From Candidatus Gastranaerophilales bacterium (lineage in GTDB: Bacteria > Cyanobacteriota > Vampirovibrionia > Gastranaerophilales > Gastranaerophilaceae): a stretch of DNA of 64,000 nucleotides. Below, in pieces: positions 25,543-33,346 of the stretch. The translations under genes and the position numbers were made by a program. The notes beneath the pieces were generated by a model that had not been told where the DNA came from, ran no database searches, and saw nothing but the letters and a program-made list of their open reading frames with translations. Every line of letters starts with the position of its first letter. Position 1 is the first letter of the stretch. The stretch spans positions 33,456 to 97,455 of the forward strand of contig CALURI010000009.1 of the NCBI GenBank assembly GCA_944323135.1, given 5' to 3'.

Positions 25543-26301
25543 TTAACTAATTCTTTGGAACATATAACCAATACCGCGGGCTGTTAATATTAATTCAGGA
25601 TTTGCCGGATCTGTCTCCAATTTTGAACGTAATCTTGAAATATGAACATCAACAACACGAGTATCAATTCTATGATCAGGAGGATAAGCCCATACATGCT
25701 GTAATATTTCATTTCTTGAAAAAGCTTGACCTGAATTATTTACAAGCAATTCTAAAAGACTGAATTCCATACCTGTCAAACGGATTCTTTCATTTTTTCT
25801 GAATACTTGACGACGAGCAGTATCAATTTTTATATTACCTGTTGTAATAACATTTTTAGTAACTTTACCTGTAGGGGTAACAGTTTCTCTGTTATTAGTT
25901 CTTCTCAAAACAGCTTTAACTCTTGCTTCTAATTCTTTAGGGCTGAAAGGTTTAATAACATAATCATCTGCACCAAGTTCTAGCCCGGTAATTCTTTCAG
26001 AAACATCACCCAAAGCTGTAAGAATTATAATAGGTACATCAGAAGTTCTTCTGATTTCTCTGGTTACACCGTAACCGTCCATCTTAGGCATCATTACATC
26101 AAGTACTACCAAATCAGGATTATATTTATTAAATGCATTAACGGCTTCTTCGCCATCTTGAGCAGTATAAACATCATAACCGGCCATTTTTAATCTTGTT
26201 TCTAATATTCTTCTGATACTTGCTTCATCATCAGCCAAAAGTATCCTTTGACGGTCTTCTGTTTCATTAGGTAATTCTGCATTTTCAGTCATAGTCTTCA
26301 T
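25543..26301 (-). CDS. rpaB: OmpR/PhoB-family response regulator, RpaB-like
   Basis: A 252-residue transcription factor. The receiver (about 18-135) has the acidic pair Asp24-Asp25, phospho-acceptor Asp68 in LVVLDVMMPKMDGYGV, Thr95 and Lys117. The winged-helix domain (about 150-252) contains RIRLTGMEFSLLELLVNNSG and DTRVVDVHISRLRSKLE, ending ILTARGIGYMFQ. This is strikingly like cyanobacterial RpaB/Ycf27, the essential regulator paired with the kinase NblS. No partner kinase is adjacent. Two ATGs (26301 and 26292) are possible. AGAGGA is too close to the first and slightly far from the second. Confidence 0.85.
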   Translation of the reverse strand: MKTMTENAELPNETEDRQRILLADDEASIRRILETRLKMAGYDVYTAQDGEEAVNAFNKYNPDLVVLDVMMPKMDGYGVTREIRRTSDVPIIILTALGDVSERITGLELGADDYVIKPFSPKELEARVKAVLRRTNNRETVTPTGKVTKNVITTGNIKIDTARRQVFRKNERIRLTGMEFSLLELLVNNSGQAFSRNEILQHVWAYPPDHRIDTRVVDVHISRLRSKLETDPANPELILTARGIGYMFQRIS

Positions 26302-26426
26302 TTCCTCTGTTAAAATAATCTAACACCTTAAATATAACACAAATATAAAATATTACAAAATATTTATTTTTTTAAATTTTTTTTAATATTTGTATATATA
26401 TATTAATTTACTTTAAAAAAAAAAGC

Positions 26427-26496
26427 AAGTACTTTTCAAAAATTTTTGAGTTTTTTCTGCAAAAAAAAAATTATAGACGAAAGTGTGATGTACATC
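26427..26496. promoter_or_regulatory. Divergent regulatory region with three palindromes
   Basis: Between the rpaB-like gene and the XRE gene lie AAGTACTT (26427-26434), TCAAAAATTTTTGA (26436-26449) and GATGTACATC (26487-26496), all perfect palindromes. They are candidate dimer-binding sites for the small XRE protein or the response regulator. Some may be chance in AT-rich DNA. Confidence 0.45.
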
Positions 26497-26536
26497 TTCA
26501 TAGCTTTAATTGTAATATAAAGTTTAAATAGAAATT

Positions 26537-26761
26537 ATGGAAGTAAAAGAAAATAAATACCATAATATTATTGCGGAAAACATTAAAAAATTAAGACAGA
26601 AAGCAAAAATTTCTCAGGAAAAAATGGCTGAAAAATTAAATTGCTCAAGAGAATTTATAAGCAGAGTTGAAAACTGTAAGGAAAGAATCAGCTTAAACAT
26701 GCTACTTAAAATATCTGAACTTTTTAAAGTTAATCCAAGCAATTTATTTAAAGAGTCTTAG
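26537..26761 (+). CDS. XRE-family helix-turn-helix regulator
   Basis: A 74-residue protein that is essentially one Cro/CI-type DNA-binding domain: NIKKLRQKAKISQEKMAEKL, NCSREFISRVENCKERISLN and LLKISELFKVNPSNLF. No effector domain. It is divergent from the rpaB-like gene and its 3' end overlaps kdsB by 14 bases on the other strand. No Shine-Dalgarno is visible before ATG. Small XRE proteins often repress their own promoter, so the palindromes upstream are possible sites. Confidence 0.82.
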   Translation: MEVKENKYHNIIAENIKKLRQKAKISQEKMAEKLNCSREFISRVENCKERISLNMLLKISELFKVNPSNLFKES

Positions 26762-27479
26762 CCACAATATTTTTGAATTTTAAAAGGTCTTCTGCCGTAT
26801 CTATTCCAACAGGGATAAAATCGACAATAGAAGTTTTTATTCTCATTCCGTTTTGTAATGCACGCAATTGCTCAAGGCTTTCCGCTTGTTCATAACTGCT
26901 TTGTGGAAGTTCAGTCATCTTGATTAACGCCTCACGTTTATAGCCATAAATTCCTAAATGACCATAAAAATTTGCTTTATCTTTATTTCGCTCAAATGGG
27001 ATTTTTGAGCGGGAGAAATAAAGTGCAAAATCGAAATTATCAATCACACATTTTACAAGATTCGGATTTTCAGCTTCTTCAGGGGTTATCTTTCTAATCA
27101 ATGTTGAAATATCTGCAAATTTATCTTCTCTAACATTTTTTGCAACTTCATCAATACTTTCCGGCTTTATTAACGGTTCATCACCTTGTAAATTCACAAT
27201 ATAAGAAATTTCAGGATGACGCATTACAACTTCCTTAATTCTGTCAGAACCGCATTTATGTTCTGTTGATGTCATTTCAACATTACCGCCAAATGATTTT
27301 ACAGCATCATAAATTCTTTTATCATCAGTAGCTACAATTATTATATCAGCTAATTTAGATTGTTGAGCTTTTTCATAAACCCACTGAATAATAGGTTTAC
27401 CCTCAACAACTATAAGCGGTTTTCCTTCTAATCTTGATGAACCGTATCTTGCAGGAATTATTATTGCTGTTTTACTCAT
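26748..27479 (-). CDS. kdsB: 3-deoxy-manno-octulosonate cytidylyltransferase
   Basis: KdsB activates Kdo as CMP-Kdo for the inner core of lipopolysaccharide, so its presence implies an LPS-containing outer membrane. From ATG 27479 it has 243 residues, normal for the family. Motifs are IIPARYGSSRLEGKPL at the start, SGSDRI-like CGSDRIKEV, IVNLQGDEPLI with the metal-binding Asp, and FYGHLGIYGYKREAL. The TTG at 27503 lies inside prmA and is unlikely. It is the last gene of accD-accA-prmA-kdsB. Confidence 0.95.
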   Translation of the reverse strand: MSKTAIIIPARYGSSRLEGKPLIVVEGKPIIQWVYEKAQQSKLADIIIVATDDKRIYDAVKSFGGNVEMTSTEHKCGSDRIKEVVMRHPEISYIVNLQGDEPLIKPESIDEVAKNVREDKFADISTLIRKITPEEAENPNLVKCVIDNFDFALYFSRSKIPFERNKDKANFYGHLGIYGYKREALIKMTELPQSSYEQAESLEQLRALQNGMRIKTSIVDFIPVGIDTAEDLLKFKNIVAKTL

Positions 27480-27483
27480 TTTA

Positions 27484-28380
27484 TTAATCAACCTTTCTGA
27501 CAATCAAAGCAACCCATTGATCTTGATGAGCTTCTTCAATTAATTGCAAATTATATTTTTTTATAGCATCTAATACAATAGTTTTTTTCTCATCTAAAAT
27601 GCCTGATAATACCATTATTGCACTATCCTTCATAATATTTTTCAAATCACTCATAATTTCAGCTAAAACATTATGCAGGATATTAGCTAACACAAAATCA
27701 AATTTTTCATTAATTTTGTCAGCTGTATTTAATTCAAATACACATTCAGCGTTGTTTTTTATTGCATTTTCTTTGGCAACATCAATTACTGTTTCATCAT
27801 TATCACAGCCATACGCGTAAGACGCACCAAACTTTTTCGCACAAATTGCTAATATCCCTGAACCCATACCAATATCAGCGACTTTTGCATTTTTTGGCAA
27901 ATATTTTTCAATTGCTTTCATACATAATTGTGTAGTTTGGTGAGTACCGGTTCCAAAAGCACAGCCCGGCTCCAGCCTAATAACAATTTCACCACTTTTA
28001 GGAAAATAATCTAACCAATCAGGAACAATTACAATTTTATCAGTAACTCTTGTAATATCCCATTTCTCTTTCCATTTTTTTGACCAATCTTCATTAGGTT
28101 TATTTGAAATTACATATTCCCAGCTTCCTAATTCTTCATCAGATAAACCTCTGGATTTTAAAAGCTCACGTTCTTGCTTTAAAATATCTGATAAATTCTT
28201 TGGTTCTTCAATTAAAAAAACTTTCAAAGTTCCTTCTGTTGTAGATATCATCTCTAAATCTTTGTATGCTTCTTCAGCCAATACAACACCCTCACAAGGA
28301 AGCATCTCAAAACAAAATTCAGATACAATATCTTCAAGTTCCGGATTAATTTTTATTTGCAATTCAAAATAATTATTCAT
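27484..28380 (-). CDS. prmA: Ribosomal protein L11 methyltransferase
   Basis: PrmA trimethylates ribosomal protein L11 with S-adenosylmethionine. The 298-residue length is normal. The N-terminal substrate domain (1-100) is followed by LEPGCAFGTGTHQTTQLCM, a PrmA hallmark. The AdoMet site is VADIGMGSGILAICAKKFGA and the FVLANILHNVLAEI segment corresponds to motif IV (N-I/L). Four bases separate it from kdsB and 45 from accA, so it is in the same operon. AGAAG precedes the ATG. Confidence 0.93.
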   Translation of the reverse strand: MNNYFELQIKINPELEDIVSEFCFEMLPCEGVVLAEEAYKDLEMISTTEGTLKVFLIEEPKNLSDILKQERELLKSRGLSDEELGSWEYVISNKPNEDWSKKWKEKWDITRVTDKIVIVPDWLDYFPKSGEIVIRLEPGCAFGTGTHQTTQLCMKAIEKYLPKNAKVADIGMGSGILAICAKKFGASYAYGCDNDETVIDVAKENAIKNNAECVFELNTADKINEKFDFVLANILHNVLAEIMSDLKNIMKDSAIMVLSGILDEKKTIVLDAIKKYNLQLIEEAHQDQWVALIVRKVD

Positions 28381-28425
28381 TTTTCTTCTTATATCCAGTA
28401 ATAAAATCTGTGTAAATTAAAAATA

Positions 28426-29379
28426 CTACTGCAAAAATACACCCATTTTTCTGAATTTTTGATAACGTTGTTCTTTCAAATCTTCAACAGAAAGTTTCGA
28501 TAATTCATTAAGACTATCAAGAATAGCCTTTTTCATATTTTCAGAAACTTCTTCATAATTTGTATGAGCACCGCCTGTAGGTTCTTTAATTTCTCCATCC
28601 ACAATATCAAATTGCATTAAATCCTTAGCTGTAATTTTTAAAGCATCAGCTGCTTCTGAAGATTTAGAAGCATCACGCCACAAAATTGATGCACAGCCTT
28701 CAGGAGAAATAACCGTATAATAAGCATGCTCCAATAAAAATACTTTATCTGCTACAGCAAGTCCCAAAGCGCCGCCGGAACAGCCTTCACCTGTAATAAT
28801 CGCGATAACCGGAACTTTCAATTTTGCCATTTGCATTAAGTTTACGGCAATAGCACCACCTTGGTTAGTTTCTTCTGCACTAATTCCCGGATATGCACCC
28901 GGAGTATCAATAAGAGTGACAATCGGAATATTAAATTTACTTGCATGCTTAAATAAGCGTAAAGCTTTTCTATAACCTTGAGGCTGAGGCATCCCAAAAT
29001 TATATTCCAAATTTTCTTTGGTAGATTTTCCCTTCATTGTACCGATAATCATAACAGGTCTGCCGTCAATTTTAGCGAGTCCGCCTATTATTGCACGATC
29101 ATCCATACCTTCTCTGTCTCCGTGAAGTTCAACAAAATCTTCACAAATATGGTTTACATAATCCAGAAAATTAGGTCTTTCAGGGTGTCTTGCTATCTGA
29201 AGTTTTTGAGAAGGCTTTAGATTAGAATAAAGTTCTCTTCTATAATCTTCTGCTTGTTGTTCAAAAGTTTCAATTTCTTTATTAAGATCCATGCCTGACT
29301 CCAAACTTATTTTTTTTAATTCTTCAATTTTTTCCTGAATTTCTATAATAGGTTTTTCAAAATCCAAAACTGCTGTCAT
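28426..29379 (-). CDS. accA: Acetyl-CoA carboxylase carboxyltransferase, alpha subunit
   Basis: AccA forms the carboxyltransferase with AccD, moving CO2 from carboxybiotin to acetyl-CoA in the first step of fatty-acid synthesis. The 317-residue protein has the typical coiled N-terminus (about 8-50), then IARHPERPNFLDYVNHI and ELHGDREGMDDRAIIGGLAK. PQGYRKALRLFKHASKFN, DTPGAYPGISAEE and GEGCSGGALGLAVAD give the crotonase-like core. It lies 12 bases after accD. GAGGAT precedes the ATG. Confidence 0.96.
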   Translation of the reverse strand: MTAVLDFEKPIIEIQEKIEELKKISLESGMDLNKEIETFEQQAEDYRRELYSNLKPSQKLQIARHPERPNFLDYVNHICEDFVELHGDREGMDDRAIIGGLAKIDGRPVMIIGTMKGKSTKENLEYNFGMPQPQGYRKALRLFKHASKFNIPIVTLIDTPGAYPGISAEETNQGGAIAVNLMQMAKLKVPVIAIITGEGCSGGALGLAVADKVFLLEHAYYTVISPEGCASILWRDASKSSEAADALKITAKDLMQFDIVDGEIKEPTGGAHTNYEEVSENMKKAILDSLNELSKLSVEDLKEQRYQKFRKMGVFLQ

Positions 29380-29391
29380 TAATTCATCCTC

Positions 29392-30264
29392 TTACTGTAC
29401 AACTTTATGCATTTCCAAAATCTTAGCCAATGTATCTCTCAATTCTTTGCGGGGAGATACAACATCGACCTGTCCGTATTTAAGTAAATACTCAGCTGTT
29501 TGGAAATCAGACGGTAATTTTTGTCTGATTGTCTGTTCAATAACTCTACGACCTGCAAAACCGATTCTAGCGCCCTGTTCTGCAATAATAATATCTCCAA
29601 GCATACCAAAACTTGCCGTTACACCACCAAAAGTAGGTTCAGTTAAAAGGTTAATATATAACAACCCTTCGTCATCAAGTTTTGATACAGCACAGGAAGT
29701 TTTTGCCATTTGCATAAGGCTCAGAGCACTCTCTTGCATTCTTGCTCCGCCTGATGAAGTAATTGCAAGAACAGGCAATCTTAGTTCAATTGCTTTCTCA
29801 ATAATTCTTGTAACTTTTTCGCCTACTACGCTTCCCATTGAACCGCCCATAAAATCAAAGTCCATAACAGCAGTAGCGACTTTATTTCCTTTTATTTCTG
29901 CAATACCTGTTATCACTGCATCATTAAGATTTGTTTTTTTCTGCGCTTTTGTTAATCGGTCTTTATAACTTTCAGTATCAACAAATTCCAAAGGATCAGC
30001 AGGCTTAATTTCTCCAAACAACTCTTCAAACGAATTTTCATCAAAAAGTTGTTTAATACGAGTTCTTGCATTTATCCTGAAATGGTAGTCACAAACAGGA
30101 CAAACCATTTCATTTTTTATCAAATCTTCCTTCAAAAGCTGAGCATCACAGTGAACACATTTCATCCATAAATCAGGATCCATATCCAATTCAACTCTGC
30201 CTTCGAGTTGTCTTCGCTGTAATTGAGCTTGTTTTCTCTTTTCAAACCAATCTTGAACTGTCAT
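29392..30264 (-). CDS. accD: Acetyl-CoA carboxylase carboxyltransferase, beta subunit
   Basis: AccD, partner of AccA. The 290 residues include the N-terminal zinc ribbon with Cys36, Cys39, Cys55 and Cys58 (CVHC and CPVC), then the crotonase-like carboxyltransferase core with MDFDFMGGSMGSVVGEKV, TSSGGARMQESALSLMQMAK and PTFGGVTASFGMLGD. This last is the acyl-CoA-binding Gly-rich region. AAGGGA lies upstream of the ATG. It heads the accD-accA-prmA-kdsB operon. The biotin carrier and carboxylase genes are elsewhere. Confidence 0.96.
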   Translation of the reverse strand: MTVQDWFEKRKQAQLQRRQLEGRVELDMDPDLWMKCVHCDAQLLKEDLIKNEMVCPVCDYHFRINARTRIKQLFDENSFEELFGEIKPADPLEFVDTESYKDRLTKAQKKTNLNDAVITGIAEIKGNKVATAVMDFDFMGGSMGSVVGEKVTRIIEKAIELRLPVLAITSSGGARMQESALSLMQMAKTSCAVSKLDDEGLLYINLLTEPTFGGVTASFGMLGDIIIAEQGARIGFAGRRVIEQTIRQKLPSDFQTAEYLLKYGQVDVVSPRKELRDTLAKILEMHKVVQ

Positions 30265-30329
30265 ATAATATATCCCTTAAAAAAACATTTAACAAAAGTA
30301 TTATACACAAAAAAGAAAACAATGCAATT

Positions 30330-31106
30330 TTACTTTTTTTTGTTAATAAAAAACTTGCGCATATCCTCTGAAATTTGAACATTTTGCAATGCCATGTGAT
30401 ATTTACGAAGATTTGCAATAGCTTCTTGTTCTTCAAATAAATCACGTTTTGGAAGTTTTATTGATGCTTTAACTTTTTCAAATTCCGTAGGGGATTTTTT
30501 ATCAATAAATTTCGCGATAATTTCATCTAAATTACTGCCGCCAATGCCGTATTTTGATGATATTTCTGCAGTATCTGCACCTTGCGGCAAAGTGTAAAGC
30601 CAATTTACAGTAAGTCTGTCACCTTCAGAAATAGAATTCACACCTTTTTGATGAGGAGTGTACATGATATCAGCAGGATTTTGACTATGTCCAAGACCAA
30701 TAGCATGACCTATTTCATGTAAAATTGTATGATAAACTTCACTCTCATCCATATAATCAGCATGCACCAAACCTTCTGTCAAACCGATTGCAACTTCTGC
30801 ACCGTATAATCTGTTTGAACCGTCAAAATTAAAATAGCAGTGTCCAAGAGCCTTTCTTTCAACCCTTTTCCAATCAATATTAACATTAGATTCCAAAAGA
30901 GTGTTTACAACTTTAAATGCGACCCTTCCTTTTGTTGCATTTTGCCATTCGTTAAGAGCTCTTATTACCATTTGACGATATTTATATTCCTGACCTTGTT
31001 TCGAATAAAATTTCATCGGAGCTATATAGACCTTTAAAGGCATAAAAGTCCAACGCATTATTCGCCCGTTTTTTAAAGATTCAGCAACATAAGTGTATTT
31101 TTTCAT
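30330..31106 (-). CDS. Matrixin-like zinc metalloprotease without signal peptide
   Basis: From ATG 31106 the protein has 258 residues. The metzincin signature HEIGHAIGLGH gives zinc ligands His130, His134 and His140 with catalytic Glu131. Met148 in NPADIMYTP is the Met-turn. The upstream WQNATKGRVAFKVV and DWKRV region matches matrixins. There is no signal peptide or transmembrane segment, unlike most such proteases, and a 90-residue C-terminal tail follows. A longer frame upstream adds 33 residues that read through the promoter. TATAAT ends six bases before ATG and no Shine-Dalgarno exists, so a leaderless mRNA is predicted. Possibly in one transcript with accD 66 bases later. Confidence 0.8.
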   Translation of the reverse strand: MKKYTYVAESLKNGRIMRWTFMPLKVYIAPMKFYSKQGQEYKYRQMVIRALNEWQNATKGRVAFKVVNTLLESNVNIDWKRVERKALGHCYFNFDGSNRLYGAEVAIGLTEGLVHADYMDESEVYHTILHEIGHAIGLGHSQNPADIMYTPHQKGVNSISEGDRLTVNWLYTLPQGADTAEISSKYGIGGSNLDEIIAKFIDKKSPTEFEKVKASIKLPKRDLFEEQEAIANLRKYHMALQNVQISEDMRKFFINKKK

Positions 31107-31112
31107 ATTTTT

Positions 31113-31141
31113 ATTATATAATAAATTGATGTAAAAACCAA
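31113..31141 (-). promoter_or_regulatory. Leaderless promoter of the matrixin-like gene
   Basis: On the minus strand TTGGTT, a 17-base spacer and TATAAT end six bases before the ATG at 31106. The predicted transcript begins at the A of ATG. Confidence 0.7.
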
Positions 31142-31197
31142 TTGTGTTACAATAAGGATATGACAGATAAAATAATTCAGACTTAGGAGAGAACATT

Positions 31198-31533
31198 ATG
31201 AACATTATGCAAATGATGAAACAAGCTCAAAGCTTGCAAAAAAAATTAAAAGATACTCAAGAAGAACTTGCTAATCTTGAAATAACAGGGGAAGCTGCAA
31301 ATGGTGCAGTAAAAGTAATTTGCGACGGTCAAGGCAAATTCAAATCAATTAAACTATCTGCAGAAGCCGTTAATCCTGAAAATCCTTCAGCAGTAGACTC
31401 TGATACAGTTGAAATGCTTGAAGATATTATTTCTTCAGCAATCAAACAAGCAAGTGACAAAGCTTCAAAAACAATGGAAAACAAAATGAAAGCAGTAACC
31501 GGCGGCATTAATATTCCGGGGCTAAATTTCTAA
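31198..31533 (+). CDS. ebfC: YbaB/EbfC nucleoid-associated protein
   Basis: A 111-residue DNA-binding protein of the YbaB/EbfC family, which forms tweezers-like dimers. The N-terminal helix (MQMMKQAQSLQKKLKDTQEE) is followed by ITGEAANGAVKVICDGQGKF and a C-terminal helix ending MKAVTGGINIPGLNF, the usual family ending. TTAGGAGAG precedes the ATG. The stop overlaps the start of recR by one base (TAATG), the classic ybaB-recR arrangement. Confidence 0.93.
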   Translation: MNIMQMMKQAQSLQKKLKDTQEELANLEITGEAANGAVKVICDGQGKFKSIKLSAEAVNPENPSAVDSDTVEMLEDIISSAIKQASDKASKTMENKMKAVTGGINIPGLNF

Positions 31534-32129
31534 TGATTTATCCTAAATCAATAGCATCACTGATTGAACACTTCCAAAAGTTTCCGTCAGTTGGACCGAA
31601 ATCCGCACAACGTATGGCATTTTATTTATTAAGAATGCCTAAATCTGAAGTGGAAAAATTTGCACAAAGTATGATTGAAGCAAAAGAAAACACAAAAACT
31701 TGTGAGATTTGTTTCAATTTATCCTCAACAAGTCCATGTGAGATTTGCCAATCAACAACCCGTGACAAATCTACAATCTGTGTTGTTGCGGAAACCAAAG
31801 ATTTGATAGCTATTGAAAAAACAAATGAATATAAAGGATTGTATCACGTATTACAAGGATTGATATCCCCAATGGACGGTATAGGTGCTGATGATATTAG
31901 AATAAAAGAACTTCTTAATCGGCTAACAGATGAAAGAGTGAAAGAAGTTATTTTAGCACTAAGTCCTTCTGTTGAAGGAGAAGCTACAAGCCTTTATTTA
32001 AATAAATTGATAAAACCTTTTGGCGTAAAAATTTCCAGAATAGCATTTGGTCTGCCTGTTGGGGCAGACCTTGAATATGCTGATGAAATTACAATCGCAA
32101 AGGCTATTGAAGGCAGACGGGAAATTTAA
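31533..32129 (+). CDS. recR: Recombination mediator protein RecR
   Basis: RecR works with RecF and RecO to load RecA on gapped DNA. At 198 residues it has the helix-hairpin-helix region FPSVGPKSAQRMAFYLL, the four-Cys zinc finger (Cys57, 60, 69, 72), then a TOPRIM domain starting STICVVAETKDLIAIE and containing YHVLQGLISPMDGIG. ALSPSVEGEATSLYLNKLIK and ISRIAFGLPVGADLEYADE complete the family pattern. The ATG overlaps the ebfC stop. Its 3' end overlaps the Y-family polymerase by four bases. Confidence 0.96.
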   Translation: MIYPKSIASLIEHFQKFPSVGPKSAQRMAFYLLRMPKSEVEKFAQSMIEAKENTKTCEICFNLSSTSPCEICQSTTRDKSTICVVAETKDLIAIEKTNEYKGLYHVLQGLISPMDGIGADDIRIKELLNRLTDERVKEVILALSPSVEGEATSLYLNKLIKPFGVKISRIAFGLPVGADLEYADEITIAKAIEGRREI

Positions 32130-33346
32130 ACATCTTTCTTTATAAACCCCGTTTGAATAATATCTTTTCCAAATCTTTCTTCCAGTTTATCAAAACATTT
32201 TGAAAGTTTTTCTTTTTTCTCGTCTGTACTTATATCGGGAAATAAAGACATCTGAACTTCGGAATTAAAAACAAAGGTATCAAGAATTACCCCCGTACTC
32301 CTGTATAAAATATTCTCATTATAAACCTTTTCCAAAAGCTCAAAAACTATATCAGAAATTTCAAGCTCAAAATCAGTTGCGGCATTTAAAACTTTTTTTT
32401 CACAAAAAACTTTAAAATCTTTTGTCCTTAAAAAAATACTGATTCCCTTACATTTAGCATTTATTTTACGCAATTTTACACAAGCCCTGTGAATATGGTA
32501 ATTTAAAGAATTTTTCAAATAATTCTTATCTGATGTAAATTTTGCAAGAGCACTTGTTTTTTGAATTGATTTTGGAAGCTTAATTTCATCACAAACCGGA
32601 GAAACCATTTCTCCCATAAGTTCATGTTTCATCTCAAGTCCTCTTATACCTACTTGTTTATTAAGCCATACATCATCTTGTGATATAAGCTCATAAGCAG
32701 TCAAAATTCCGTTTCGCCTAAAAAGTGCAGATAAATTTTTGCCTATTCCCCAAATTTCATCAATACTTGTTTTTTGAAGCAGCGGAACAATCTTTCTTGC
32801 CCCAATCAAAAAAACACCTTCTTCTAATTTCTTAGCCTTATCTGATGCCAATTTTGCCAAAGATTTTGAAGAACTTAAACCTATTGAAACCGGAATATCA
32901 ACTTTTTCTTTTATTTCTTCTCTTATCATTTGAGCAATCTCAAGATAATTTTTCTTATATAACCGTTCCAACCCTGTTAAATCAACAAAAGCCTCGTCAA
33001 TAGAATATATTTCAACTTTAGGGCTAAATTCCTTTAACACAGCCATAACTTTTTTAGATATTTCATAATATAAGTCATGATTTGCATTTATATAAATAGC
33101 CTTTTTCATCTGACCTTCTATTTGAAAATATGGCATTCCCATACGAACCCCAAGCTTTTTTGCTTCTTTTGAACGGGAAATAACACACTGTCCCCTGCCA
33201 GACATAACACATACAGGTCTGCCTTTAAGCTCAGGATTTACTGCCTGCTCGCAGGAAACGAAAAAAGAATCACAATCAACAAGTGCTATTACATGCTTTC
33301 TTGCCATATCAATATTATCTGATATATTTTTATTTTCTTCCAACAT
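32126..33346 (-). CDS. Y-family DNA polymerase, UmuC/DinB-like
   Basis: A 406-residue translesion polymerase. The catalytic acidic residues are Asp24 (ALVDCDSFFVSCEQ) and Asp117-Glu118 (EIYSIDEAFVDL). The thumb helix-hairpin-helix region contains EIWGIGKNLSALFRRNGI. The C-terminal little-finger domain ends before VQMSLFPD, where QMSLF is a good beta-clamp-binding motif. The CDSFFVSCEQ form and the extra C-terminal part resemble UmuC, but no umuD lies nearby. ATG overlaps the upstream gene stop (TGATG). No LexA box was seen at the cluster start. Confidence 0.9.
   Translation of the reverse strand: MLEENKNISDNIDMARKHVIALVDCDSFFVSCEQAVNPELKGRPVCVMSGRGQCVISRSKEAKKLGVRMGMPYFQIEGQMKKAIYINANHDLYYEISKKVMAVLKEFSPKVEIYSIDEAFVDLTGLERLYKKNYLEIAQMIREEIKEKVDIPVSIGLSSSKSLAKLASDKAKKLEEGVFLIGARKIVPLLQKTSIDEIWGIGKNLSALFRRNGILTAYELISQDDVWLNKQVGIRGLEMKHELMGEMVSPVCDEIKLPKSIQKTSALAKFTSDKNYLKNSLNYHIHRACVKLRKINAKCKGISIFLRTKDFKVFCEKKVLNAATDFELEISDIVFELLEKVYNENILYRSTGVILDTFVFNSEVQMSLFPDISTDEKKEKLSKCFDKLEERFGKDIIQTGFIKKDV

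Noticed and set aside
29447..29968. 173-codon plus-strand open frame
   Set aside because: It lies wholly inside accD on the other strand, and accD is certain from its motifs.
30242..30445. 67-codon minus-strand frame with a hydrophobic stretch
   Set aside because: It overlaps the accD start and the matrixin tail in another frame and has no ribosome site.
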